Part shown: piece after piece, positions 24,733 to 32,914 of the stretch
Position numbering within the stretch: the first letter of the stretch is position 1
How the letters are laid out: every line of letters starts with the position of its first letter
Assembly (NCBI RefSeq): GCF_029626145.1
Contig: NZ_JARUBJ010000002.1
Span: forward strand, 2,510,501-2,574,500
DNA length: 64,000 nucleotides
Source of the DNA: Micromonospora sp. WMMD961
GTDB taxonomy: Bacteria > Actinomycetota > Actinomycetes > Mycobacteriales > Micromonosporaceae
Direction: 5' to 3'
Program-made: the position numbers and the translations under genes
Notes under the pieces: generated by a model
Database searches by the model: none
The model's input: only the letters and a program-made list of their open reading frames with translations
What the model was told of the DNA's origin: nothing

Positions 24733-26862
24733 TCAACTGCCGCGCTTGCGCACGGCGGCGAGCGCGCTGTCGAGCCGCGGCGCCAGCGTCCGGGAGTAGG
24801 TGGCGGTGAGGTGGTTGCCGTCCCGGTAGACCAGCACGCCGCCGATGACGGCGGCGCAGCGGTCGGTGGGGCAGATCGCGTCGTTGAGGTTGACGAGATG
24901 CACGCCCTGCTGACCCTCGGCTGCCTGCTCCTGAGCGACGCCCCCACCGGCCGCCAGCACCTCCGCGCGGGACGGGGCGCACCGGGTGAGCTTGTCCGGG
25001 TTGGCCGAGACACACTCGACAGGGTCACGACGGTGGTACGGCGTGTCGCGCAGCACCACCACCGGGATCCTGGCCTCGGTCATCTCCTGCCAGGTTTCGC
25101 GTAAACCGTCCGCCAACGTCTCGTTGACCCGCTGCGTGATCGGTTTTCCGTCGCGCACCGGCAGATAGAGCGAGTTGCTGACCAGCAACAGCTCGGGCGG
25201 GTCGGCGCGCAGCTGGTCGCGGACACGCCGGTTCCACTCGGTGCAGCTCTCGTACGGCCGCCCCGCCAGCGCTACCTCCGCCTTGAGGAACGGGCATGAG
25301 GACTTGGTGTGTGAGACCACCCGCCACTTCTGCTTGGCGGCGACCTCCTCAAGGGCGGGCAGCCACTGTGCGGCATGGGAGTCGCCGGCGAGGACGACGG
25401 TGAAGGTCGCGTCTCGGACGCCGTAGACACACGTCAGCGGGGTACTGCTGTTCTGCTGGACGTGACAGCCGGTTCGCGCCGTGGTCGGCAGGTCCTTCGG
25501 CGCTACCAACGGGTTCGGAACGATGGACGCGACCTGGTCGACGGGTTCGCCCGCTTTGTCTCCTCTGGGTGACTGGCCGAGGACGGCGGCGCCGGCCGGC
25601 CCGACCGGCGCCGCGTCCGCTGATGGGCTGGGCCCAGCCACCGTTGGCAGCGCCGAGACGGGCGGGGGCGGTTGTGCCGCGGGCCAGACGGTGAGTTGGA
25701 AGAGGAGCCCGGCGATCACGGCCACGCCCGTGCAGACGGCCCCGACGCGCAGCGCCTGCGCCGGTTGCCATTGCAGCGTCTGCGACCGGCGGATCGGGTT
25801 CTCCACGAAGTGGTAGGTGAGGACCGCCGGCACGACCGAGGCCGTCACCACGGCCAGGCGCGCGGTCGCGCTCAGCTCACCGAACCGGTAGTCGGCAATG
25901 ACCAGCAGCGGCCAGTGCCACAGGTACAGCGAGTAGGACAGCGCGCCGACCGCGCGCATCGGCGGCAGCCCGAGCAGCCCTGCCGGCCCGGCGCGTCCGG
26001 CCGCCACCGCGAACGCGATGATCACCGCCGTGCCGCCGGTGGGCAGCAACGCGACGTACCCGGGGAACGCCGACGTGGCGTCCAGCAGGAACGCCGAGGC
26101 GACCACGGCGGCGAGGCCGGACCAGGCGAGCAGGACCGCCAGCACGCGCGGGGTGCGATGCAGAACGCCGCCGGCGATGGCCACCGCGCCGCCAAGCGCG
26201 AGCTCCCAGAGCCGAGTGGTGGTCACGAAGTAAGCCGGCGCGGGATCGGTGGACGTCAGATAGATCGACCAGGCGAAGGACGGCACGGCCACGACGGCGA
26301 ACCCGAGCATCAGCACGCCCCGGCGCAGCCGTCGCCGGCCGCCGAGGACGGCCAACCCGAGCAACAGCAGCGGCCAGATCAGGTAGAACTGCTCTTCGAC
26401 GCTGAGTGACCAGTAATGCTGCAGGACGCTGGGGGCTTGATCGACGAACATGTAGTCCACGGACTGCTCGGCGAGCCGCCAGTTCATCACGTACAGGGCG
26501 CTGCTCACCACATCCCACGCGGTGTTCGAGTAACGCACCCTCGGCAGGAACAGGTACGTGAGCAGCAGGGTGACCAGGAGCACCAGGCCGGCGGCGGGCA
26601 GCAGCCGTTTCGCGCGTCGGGCGTAGAAGCCGAGCAGCGAGATACGCCCGGTGCTGTCGAGTTCATTGACGAGCAGACCGGTGATCAGAAATCCGGAGAT
26701 CACGAAGAAGACGTCCACGCCGACAAAGCCGGCGGGAACGAACTGACTTCCGGCGTGACCCGCGAGTACCAGGATGACCGCGAGAGCCCGCAGCCCTTCT
26801 ATGTCGCCCCGGAAGGACGCCGCCCGTGCTGGGGCCATCGGTCGGCTTCGTGTCTGCGTCAT
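24733..26862 (-). CDS. Membrane O-acyltransferase with SGNH domain (OafA/YrhL-like)
   Basis: Probably acetylates sugars of a surface polysaccharide. The 709-residue protein has an acyltransferase-3 domain of about ten membrane helices (FRGDIEGLRALAVILVLAGH, FVGVDVFFVISGFLITGLL, WSLSVEEQFYLIWPLL, SYSLYLWHWPLLV) and an extracytoplasmic SGNH domain: nucleophile in GDSHAAQWLP and the D/H pair in VYRDGNHLTA. A flexible Pro/Ala-rich linker joins them. ATG 26862 (MTQTRSRP) is chosen because homology begins just after it; MAPARA is an alternative. It lies 187 bases upstream of the PglC-like gene on the same strand and may be part of the locus. A close paralogue at 51820 is disrupted. Confidence 0.9.
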   Translation of the reverse strand: MTQTRSRPMAPARAASFRGDIEGLRALAVILVLAGHAGSQFVPAGFVGVDVFFVISGFLITGLLVNELDSTGRISLLGFYARRAKRLLPAAGLVLLVTLLLTYLFLPRVRYSNTAWDVVSSALYVMNWRLAEQSVDYMFVDQAPSVLQHYWSLSVEEQFYLIWPLLLLGLAVLGGRRRLRRGVLMLGFAVVAVPSFAWSIYLTSTDPAPAYFVTTTRLWELALGGAVAIAGGVLHRTPRVLAVLLAWSGLAAVVASAFLLDATSAFPGYVALLPTGGTAVIIAFAVAAGRAGPAGLLGLPPMRAVGALSYSLYLWHWPLLVIADYRFGELSATARLAVVTASVVPAVLTYHFVENPIRRSQTLQWQPAQALRVGAVCTGVAVIAGLLFQLTVWPAAQPPPPVSALPTVAGPSPSADAAPVGPAGAAVLGQSPRGDKAGEPVDQVASIVPNPLVAPKDLPTTARTGCHVQQNSSTPLTCVYGVRDATFTVVLAGDSHAAQWLPALEEVAAKQKWRVVSHTKSSCPFLKAEVALAGRPYESCTEWNRRVRDQLRADPPELLLVSNSLYLPVRDGKPITQRVNETLADGLRETWQEMTEARIPVVVLRDTPYHRRDPVECVSANPDKLTRCAPSRAEVLAAGGGVAQEQAAEGQQGVHLVNLNDAICPTDRCAAVIGGVLVYRDGNHLTATYSRTLAPRLDSALAAVRKRGS

Positions 26863-27069
26863 CGTCCCAACCAGAAATAGAGTATTGTTCCCTTTTGACG
26901 TCGAATCGAGGCCAACGTCCGGTATGGTTCCGCTGCGGATCAACGAGGCGGGCCGCGCGAGGGTGCGCTCAGCAGGCAGTCCGGGTTCGTTGCGCGGACT
27001 GTCTCGTCCGTCGAGCGGTGGCGCGTCGGCCACCCCATGGGCGGCCGGAGTGGTGACGTGACGCGGGTG

Positions 27070-27501
27070 TCAGCCGTCAGAACCGGCATCGAGCCGGCGG
27101 GTGAGCAGAATCCGCAGCGGGATCGACTCCCCGTCCCGGCCGCCCTCGCCGACGATCAATGGCGCCGGGCTCGGCTCGGTCTGTGCGCCGAACAGCCGGG
27201 CTCGTAGACCTCCCGGCACGGTCAGCAGGTGGAACCGACCGTCCACGTCGACCGCCCGACTGCGGGCCTGGTCGACGTACCAGCCGAACAGCCGGGTCCG
27301 GTACCGGCCCCGACCGTCGTAGGAGCGCGCGACGAGCCGGGTCGGCCGCAGCCCTCGTCGATTCGCCTCGGCCACGAACCAGCTGACGATCTTCGCGGCC
27401 TCGGCGTGCTCGGCATCCCGCCGACGGGCGTCGGCCGCCGCGTGCGCCAGCACCGCCTGCCGCTGCCGATCCCGCCACTCCCGGCCGTCGCCCTCACCCA
27501 C
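27070..27501 (-). CDS. Hypothetical protein
   Basis: A 143-residue soluble protein I do not recognise. The N-terminal third is highly charged and probably a helix (WRDRQRQAVLAHAAADARRR), followed by a compact segment with KIVSWFVAEANRRGLRP, GWYVDQARSRAVDVDGRF and VPGGLRARLFG. No signal peptide, membrane span or metal site is visible. It follows the kinase-like gene by 24 bases on the same strand, so the two are probably cotranscribed. The start is GTG 27501. Confidence 0.7.
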   Translation of the reverse strand: MGEGDGREWRDRQRQAVLAHAAADARRRDAEHAEAAKIVSWFVAEANRRGLRPTRLVARSYDGRGRYRTRLFGWYVDQARSRAVDVDGRFHLLTVPGGLRARLFGAQTEPSPAPLIVGEGGRDGESIPLRILLTRRLDAGSDG

Positions 27502-27525
27502 GACGCCGACGGTACGCGACCCGAC

Positions 27526-28416
27526 TCAGTCGAGTACGGCCCGCAAGGTGTGCCGCGCGATGTCGGCCATCACCGGGTTGGTCTCGACGTAGTACGGCAG
27601 CGCGTTGATCGCCTGCGCCAGGGCCCAGCCGCGCCCCCGCTCCCAGGTCGCGTCGTCCACGTCCAACGCCCGCCGGTACGTCTCCCGAGACCCTGCGTCG
27701 AGCAGGTTCCACGCCGGCATCAGGTCCACCGCCGGGTCGCCCACGCCGACCGTGCCCAGGTCGATGACCGCGACCAGCCGACCGTCGCGGCACAGCAGGT
27801 TGCCCGGCATCAGGTCGGCGTGGATCCACCTGTCGGTGGGATCGTCCCGGCGCGCGTGCCGGCACCGGTCCCACACCGCGGCGAGCGCGGCGGTGTCGGT
27901 GAGTGCGCCGCTGACGGCCAGCGCGGTCCGCACACCGGCATCCTGGTCGGCCAGGGGCCCACCCCGACCGGATCCCGTCCAGGACCGCCCCCCGGTGTCG
28001 ATGCCGCGCAGAGCCGTCACCACGTCGGCCAGACTGCGGGCGAAGGCGTCGAGGTCGCCGACCCGGTCCCGCTCGGCCGTCTGGCCGGGGATGAACCGGT
28101 ACGCCGCCCACGACCCCGCGTACCCCTCGCCCGGCTCACCGAGCCCGAGCGGTTCGGGCACCGCGACCGGCAGGTGCGCGGCGAGCATCCGGGCGTGCTC
28201 CTGCTCCCTCCGTAGCTCGCCGCGCAGATCCGGATAGGCGCTCGGCCGCAACGGAAACCGCAGCACGAGATCGGGGCCGAGGCGGAACAGCGCGTTGACC
28301 GTGCCGGCCGAGGGGAGTGGACGGACCGGCAGGCCCCGCCACCGGGGAAACTGCTCGGCCACCAGCGCGGCGACCGCGTCCACGGCGACGTCGACCTGAT
28401 CCGCGTGCATCTTCAC
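27526..28416 (-). CDS. Aminoglycoside-phosphotransferase-family kinase
   Basis: A 296-residue APH/ChoK-like kinase. It has an ATP-binding N-lobe (SAGTVNALFRLGPDLVLRFP), the catalytic loop HADLMPGNLLCRDGRL with Asp and Asn in place near residue 190, and the metal-binding segment VIDLGTVGVGDPAVDLMPAW. The substrate is unknown; many such genes in actinobacteria act on small metabolites rather than giving drug resistance. The start at GTG 28416 (VKMHADQV) or ATG 28410 is likelier than the longer frame. A repeat-filled gap lies upstream. Confidence 0.82.
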   Translation of the reverse strand: MKMHADQVDVAVDAVAALVAEQFPRWRGLPVRPLPSAGTVNALFRLGPDLVLRFPLRPSAYPDLRGELRREQEHARMLAAHLPVAVPEPLGLGEPGEGYAGSWAAYRFIPGQTAERDRVGDLDAFARSLADVVTALRGIDTGGRSWTGSGRGGPLADQDAGVRTALAVSGALTDTAALAAVWDRCRHARRDDPTDRWIHADLMPGNLLCRDGRLVAVIDLGTVGVGDPAVDLMPAWNLLDAGSRETYRRALDVDDATWERGRGWALAQAINALPYYVETNPVMADIARHTLRAVLD

Positions 28417-28509
28417 CGCGAGATCATCGCCCCACACCCCGCCAGCACGCGAGCCAGTTTCATCCTCCTGCTCCACTGGTCGCTCTCGCCGCCCGGATTG
28501 CTCCGGCCG

Positions 28510-28574
28510 CCCTTTGGAGCTGAATCGTTGGCGACATCAACGCGCGATTCGTTTACGGCATCAGCTCCAAAGGG
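28510..28574. repeat. Long inverted repeat with 14-bp perfect arms
   Basis: Arms CCCTTTGGAGCTGA (28510-28523) and its exact complement (28561-28574) enclose 37 bases. A smaller repeat inside, GAATCG at 28522-28527 with CGATTC at 28545-28550, competes with the full-length fold. It may be a terminator for tex or a miniature dispersed element; nothing here decides between these. Confidence 0.7.
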
Positions 28575-28589
28575 CCAGCCAACCGGCTT

Positions 28590-28725
28590 GGCTGCCTGGC
28601 CGCTTGGCTGCCTGGCTGCCTGGCCGCCTGGCCGCTTGGCTGCCTGGCTGCCTGGCCGCTTGGCCGCTTGGCTGCCTGGCTGCCTGGCCGCTTGGCCGCT
28701 TGGCCGCCTGGCCGCCTGGCCACCT
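28590..28725. repeat. Tandem octamer array, 17 copies of GGCYGCYT
   Basis: Seventeen consecutive 8-base units follow the pattern GGCYGCYT. Only the last has an extra change (GGCCACCT). The variants GGCTGCCT, GGCCGCTT and GGCCGCCT alternate in a higher-order pattern, as expected from slippage and unequal exchange. It lies just past the end of tex. No coding role is credible, since eight is not a multiple of three. Confidence 0.93.
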
Positions 28726-28751
28726 GATCGAGGGCCGAGTGTGTTGATCAG

Positions 28752-31178
28752 TCAGGCCAGCCCGGCGCGGCGCAGGGCTTCTGCCATCGCGTCGTTGGCC
28801 GGCGCCGGCCCGCCGCCGTGACCCTGCTGCTGACCGCCGCGTCGGCTCTGACCGTCGCGTCGGCTCTGGCCGCCGCGCTGGCCCTGCGTACCAGGTCCGC
28901 CCTGCTGGCCACCGCGACCACCCTGCGGTCCGCGCTGCGCCGACCCGCCGCGGCCCTCCTGGCTCGTCCGACCACCACCACCGGCGGCAACGGGCTCGTC
29001 GTCCAGGCGCAGGGTCAGCGAGATGCGCTTGCGGGGTACGTCCACGTCGAGCACCCGGACCTTGACCACGTCACCGGACTTCACCACCTCGCGGGGGTCC
29101 TTCACGAAGGTCCGCGACATGGCCGAGACGTGCACCAGTCCGTCCTGGTGCACCCCGACGTCGACGAACGCGCCGAACGCGGCCACGTTGGTGACCACGC
29201 CTTCGAGCACCATGCCCGGCGTCAGGTCGCTGATCTTCTCCACCCCCTCCACGAAGGTGGCGGTGCGGAACTCCGGCCGAGGGTCGCGGCCCGGCTTCTC
29301 CAACTCGGCGAGAATGTCGGTGACGGTGGGCAGACCGAACCGGTCGTCGACGAAGTCGGTGGCCCGCAGCCCGCGCAGGATCCCGCTCTTGCCGATCACC
29401 GAGCGCAGGTCCTGACCGGTGCTGGCGAGGATGCGGCGCACCACCGGGTACGCCTCCGGGTGCACGCTCGACGAATCCAGCGGGTCGTCGCCGTCGGGGA
29501 TGCGCAGGAAGCCGGCGCACTGCTCGAACGCCTTCGGCCCGAGCCGGGCCACCTTCTTCAACTCGGTACGCGAGCGGAACGGCCCGTTGGCGTCGCGGTG
29601 CAGCACGATGTTCTCGGCCAATCCTGCCCCGATCCCGGAGACCCGGGTCAGCAGCGGCGCGGAGGCGGTGTTGACGTCCACCCCGACGGCGTTGACGCAG
29701 TCCTCCACCACCGCGTCCAGCGAGCGGGACAGTTTCACCTCGGACAGGTCGTGCTGGTACTGGCCGACGCCGATCGACCGTGGGTCGATCTTGACCAGCT
29801 CTGCTAGGGGGTCCTGGAGGCGGCGGGCGATGGAGACCGCGCCGCGCAGCGACACGTCCATCCCGGGCAGTTCCTGCGAGGCGTACGCGGAGGCGGAGTA
29901 GACCGACGCGCCCGCCTCGGAGACCATCACCTTGGTCAGGTTGAGCTGCGGATACTTCTTGATCAGGTCGCCGGCCAGCTTGTCGGTCTCCCGCGACGCG
30001 GTGCCGTTGCCGATCGCCACCAGCTCCACCCCGTGCGCCCCGGCCAGCCGGGCCAGGGTCTCGATCGAGGCGTCCCACTGCCGACGGGGCTCGTGCGGGT
30101 AGATCGTGTCGGTGGCGAGCACCTTGCCGGTGGCGTCCACCACGGCCACCTTCACACCGGTGCGCAGACCCGGGTCCAGACCCATCGTGGGTCGGGTACC
30201 GGCCGGCGCGGCCAGCAGCAGGTCACGCAGGTTCGTGGCGAAGACGCGTACCGCCTCCTCCTCGGCCGCCTGCCACAACCGCAACCGCAGGTCCGCGCCG
30301 AGGTGGATGAGGATCCGGGTGCGCCACGCCCACCGCACGGTGTCGGCCAGCCAGCGGTCGGCCGCTCGACCGGCGTCGGACACGCCGAACCGTCCGGCGA
30401 TGGCCGCCTCGTACCGGCTGGGGCCGGTCGGTACGGCGTCGGAGTCGCCGGCCTCCTCCGGATCCATGGTCAGGTCGAGCACGCCCTCCTTCTCGCCCCG
30501 GAACATGGCCAGGATCCGGTGCGAGGGCAGCTTCGGGTACGGCTCGGAGAAGTCGAAGTAGTCGGCGAACTTGGCGCCGGCGGTCTCCTGACCGTCGCGT
30601 ACCCGGGAAACGAGCCTTCCCCGCGACCACATCTGCTCCCGCAGCGTGCCGATCAGGTCGGCGTCCTCCGCGAAGGTCTCGATGAGGATCGCCCGCGCGC
30701 CCTCCAGCGCCGCGGCGGCGTCCGCGACGCCCTTGTCCTCGTCGACGAACCCGGCGGCGGTGGCGCGCGGGTCCTGGGTGGGGTCGGCCAGCAGCGACTC
30801 GGCCAGCGGGGCCAATCCGGCCTCGCGGGCGATCTGCGCCCGGGTCCGCCGCTTGGGCTTGTACGGCAGGTAGATGTCCTCCAGGCGGGACTTCGAGTCG
30901 GCGGCCATGATCTGCGCTTCCAGGGCCTCGTCGAGCTTGCCCTGGGTGCGGATCGACTCCAGCACCGCGGCCCGCCGCTCGTCCAACTCGCGCAGGTAGC
31001 GCAGCCGCTCCTCCAGGGTGCGCAGCTGGGTGTCGTCGAGCAGGCCGGTGGCCTCCTTGCGGTAGCGGGCGATGAACGGCACTGTGGCGCCGCCGTCGAG
31101 CAGCTCCACGGCTGCCCGCACCTGACGCTCGGCCACGCCGAGCTCGTCGGCGATCCGCTGATGAACAGACTGGGTCAC
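28752..31178 (-). CDS. tex: Tex-family RNA-binding transcription accessory protein
   Basis: An 808-residue cytoplasmic Tex protein, thought to bind nucleic acid and affect transcription. In order: an N-terminal helical domain (VAERQVRAAVELLDGGATVP, FIARYRKEATG), a YqgF-like RNase-H domain (MGLDPGLRTGVKVAVVDATG near residue 335), helix-hairpin-helix motifs (NAVGVDVNTASAPLLTRVSG), and an S1 domain near residues 640-715 (GMVLEGVVTNVAAFGAFVDV, GVHQDGLVHVSAMS). The last ~75 residues are a Gly/Gln/Arg-rich tail beyond the usual family end, typical of actinobacterial copies and probably disordered. It is divergent from dgt. Confidence 0.95.
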   Translation of the reverse strand: MTQSVHQRIADELGVAERQVRAAVELLDGGATVPFIARYRKEATGLLDDTQLRTLEERLRYLRELDERRAAVLESIRTQGKLDEALEAQIMAADSKSRLEDIYLPYKPKRRTRAQIAREAGLAPLAESLLADPTQDPRATAAGFVDEDKGVADAAAALEGARAILIETFAEDADLIGTLREQMWSRGRLVSRVRDGQETAGAKFADYFDFSEPYPKLPSHRILAMFRGEKEGVLDLTMDPEEAGDSDAVPTGPSRYEAAIAGRFGVSDAGRAADRWLADTVRWAWRTRILIHLGADLRLRLWQAAEEEAVRVFATNLRDLLLAAPAGTRPTMGLDPGLRTGVKVAVVDATGKVLATDTIYPHEPRRQWDASIETLARLAGAHGVELVAIGNGTASRETDKLAGDLIKKYPQLNLTKVMVSEAGASVYSASAYASQELPGMDVSLRGAVSIARRLQDPLAELVKIDPRSIGVGQYQHDLSEVKLSRSLDAVVEDCVNAVGVDVNTASAPLLTRVSGIGAGLAENIVLHRDANGPFRSRTELKKVARLGPKAFEQCAGFLRIPDGDDPLDSSSVHPEAYPVVRRILASTGQDLRSVIGKSGILRGLRATDFVDDRFGLPTVTDILAELEKPGRDPRPEFRTATFVEGVEKISDLTPGMVLEGVVTNVAAFGAFVDVGVHQDGLVHVSAMSRTFVKDPREVVKSGDVVKVRVLDVDVPRKRISLTLRLDDEPVAAGGGGRTSQEGRGGSAQRGPQGGRGGQQGGPGTQGQRGGQSRRDGQSRRGGQQQGHGGGPAPANDAMAEALRRAGLA

Positions 31179-31333
31179 GATCTCGATCCGCCTTCGGGAG
31201 TGGGTACCGCCTGCATTCTGCCGGGCGGCCCCGGCCGCTGTCGCCGCGCCCGGCCGGAGCGGAGGAGCGAACCGCCGCGCCCGGCCGGGTGACCCGGCGG
31301 CGGTCCCGCCCGGCCTGCGCTAGCGTGGCGATC

Positions 31334-32845
31334 ATGGAAACACCTGCGGAGCCGCGCGCCCGGCGGCTCTTCGGCGGCAGCGCCCGGGCCCTCGGCGACC
31401 TGACGGCCAACCCGTTCCGCGCCGACCGGGACCGGATCGTCGGCTCACCGTTCTTCGCCCGCCTCGGCGGTGTCACCCAGGTGATCAGCCCGGTCGGCTC
31501 GGGGCTGCTGGTGCACAACCGGCTCACCCACAGCCTGAAGGTCGCCCAGGTGGCCCGGGCGATCGCCGAGCGGCTGACGGCCGATGACCGGTGGCGCGGC
31601 CTGCTGGACAAGCTCGGTGGCTGCGACCCCGACGTGGTGGAGGCCGCGGCGCTCGCCCACGACCTCGGCCACCCCCCGTTCGGGCACCTGGGGGAGCGGG
31701 TGCTGGACCGGTTGGCCCGCCAGCGACTCGGCCTGAACGACGGGTTCGAGGGCAACGCCCAGTCGTACCGCATCGTCACCAGCACCGAGATCCGCGGCGC
31801 GGCCACCACCGGGTTGGACCTGACCGCCGCGGTCCGCGCGGCGATGCTGAAGTACCCGTGGACCCGGCTGGACCACCCCGACCCGCACCCGCGCACGATG
31901 GACCCGCCGCCGCGCGGGGCCACCCCGCCGCCGGACGACCCGGACAGCGGTTCGTCGAAGTTCGGCGCGTACCGGACCGAACTGGACGACCTGCGCCAGG
32001 CCCGGGAGCCGTTCGCCGGGCGGATCCCGGACTGGCAGCAGACCGTGGAGGCGTCGGTGATGGACACCGCCGACGACATCGCGTACGCCATCCACGACGT
32101 GGAGGACTTCTACCGGGTCGGTGTGCTCCAACAGGGTTCGGTGTCCGCCGAGTTGATGGCGTGGCAGCGCGAGAGTGGGCACTTCCGGGCGATCACCGAT
32201 GCGGCGTTGGCCACGGCGGCGCGGCGACCCGGAGCGGCGATCGAACGGTTGCGGCGGCAACTGCACCGCAAGGACGCCTGGATAGCCGACGACGACGCGT
32301 TCGCCGCCGCCGTGGAGCACGTGCGCGAGGAGTTGGTCGACGGGCTGCTGGCGATGCCGTTCGACGGCTCGATCGAGGCCGAGCAGTACGTGGCGCGGTT
32401 CTCCGCCCGCTGGACCACCCGCTTCGTCGAGGCGATCACCGTGACCGACCAGCCGTCGGTGCGCTCCGGGTACGTGCTGCTGGGCTGCGCGCAATGGCAC
32501 GAGGTGCAGGTGCTCAAGTTCGTCCACCACCGGTTCGTGCTGGCCCGCCCGGACCTCGCCCTGCACCAGCGCGGCCAGGCCCGGCTGCTGGGCACCCTGG
32601 TCGAGGCGCTCTGGGAGTGGCTGCTCGACCCGGAGGAGGAGTCCCGGCTGCCCCGCCGACTGCACGACCTGGTCGAGTTGGCCGAGGCCGAGCTGCACCC
32701 GCGGATCCCGGACCGGATCGGTCGCGCCCGGGGACGTGCCATCGTGGACTTCGTCGCGCAGCTCACCGACGGGCAGGCGGTGGCCATGCTGGACGTGCTC
32801 TCCGGCCGCTCCGGCGCCCTCTGGACCGACGCCTTCGTGCTCTAA
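31334..32845 (+). CDS. dgt: Deoxyguanosinetriphosphate triphosphohydrolase-family protein
   Basis: Hydrolyses dNTPs, classically dGTP, to the nucleoside and triphosphate. The 503-residue protein is an HD-domain enzyme: HNRLTHSLKVAQVARAI near residue 58 gives the first His, ALAHDLGHPPFGHLGE near residue 105 the HD pair, EGNAQSYRIVT follows, and MDTADDIAYAIHDVEDF near residue 245 supplies the last Asp. ATG 31334 is preferred to an upstream in-frame start because homology begins just after it. It is divergent from tex and ends against a large hairpin. Confidence 0.93.
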   Translation: METPAEPRARRLFGGSARALGDLTANPFRADRDRIVGSPFFARLGGVTQVISPVGSGLLVHNRLTHSLKVAQVARAIAERLTADDRWRGLLDKLGGCDPDVVEAAALAHDLGHPPFGHLGERVLDRLARQRLGLNDGFEGNAQSYRIVTSTEIRGAATTGLDLTAAVRAAMLKYPWTRLDHPDPHPRTMDPPPRGATPPPDDPDSGSSKFGAYRTELDDLRQAREPFAGRIPDWQQTVEASVMDTADDIAYAIHDVEDFYRVGVLQQGSVSAELMAWQRESGHFRAITDAALATAARRPGAAIERLRRQLHRKDAWIADDDAFAAAVEHVREELVDGLLAMPFDGSIEAEQYVARFSARWTTRFVEAITVTDQPSVRSGYVLLGCAQWHEVQVLKFVHHRFVLARPDLALHQRGQARLLGTLVEALWEWLLDPEEESRLPRRLHDLVELAEAELHPRIPDRIGRARGRAIVDFVAQLTDGQAVAMLDVLSGRSGALWTDAFVL

Positions 32846-32855
32846 CCCCAGCTCA

Positions 32856-32914
32856 GCTGAAAGGAAGGGCCCCTTATTAACGCTAGGCGTTAATAAGGTG
32901 CCCTTCCTTTCAGC
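32856..32914. terminator. AT-rich bidirectional hairpin between dgt and the MBL gene
   Basis: Twenty-eight-base arms (32856-32883 and 32887-32914) pair with a single mismatch around a TAG loop. The 12 inner pairs around CCTTATTAACGC are AT-rich against a GC-rich background. It lies ten bases after the dgt stop and next to the stop of the minus-strand gene, so it suits both. Like the hairpin at 2661 it may be one of a dispersed family. Confidence 0.82.

Larger units (their letters stand above)
28417..28751. other. Gene-free gap with hairpin and octamer repeats
   Basis: This 335-base gap between the kinase-like gene and tex holds no credible gene. Frames crossing it translate into Leu/Ala/Trp/Pro repeats that only mirror the tandem DNA repeat. 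It contains a long inverted repeat (28510-28574) and a 17-copy octamer array (28590-28725), listed separately. Confidence 0.8.

Noticed and set aside
28590..28725. CRISPR array
   Set aside because: Units are eight bases long with no spacers, and no cas gene is nearby.
31334..32845. dGTPase as an anti-phage defence gene
   Set aside because: It sits beside tex among housekeeping genes with no partner, so the ordinary nucleotide role is the simpler reading.
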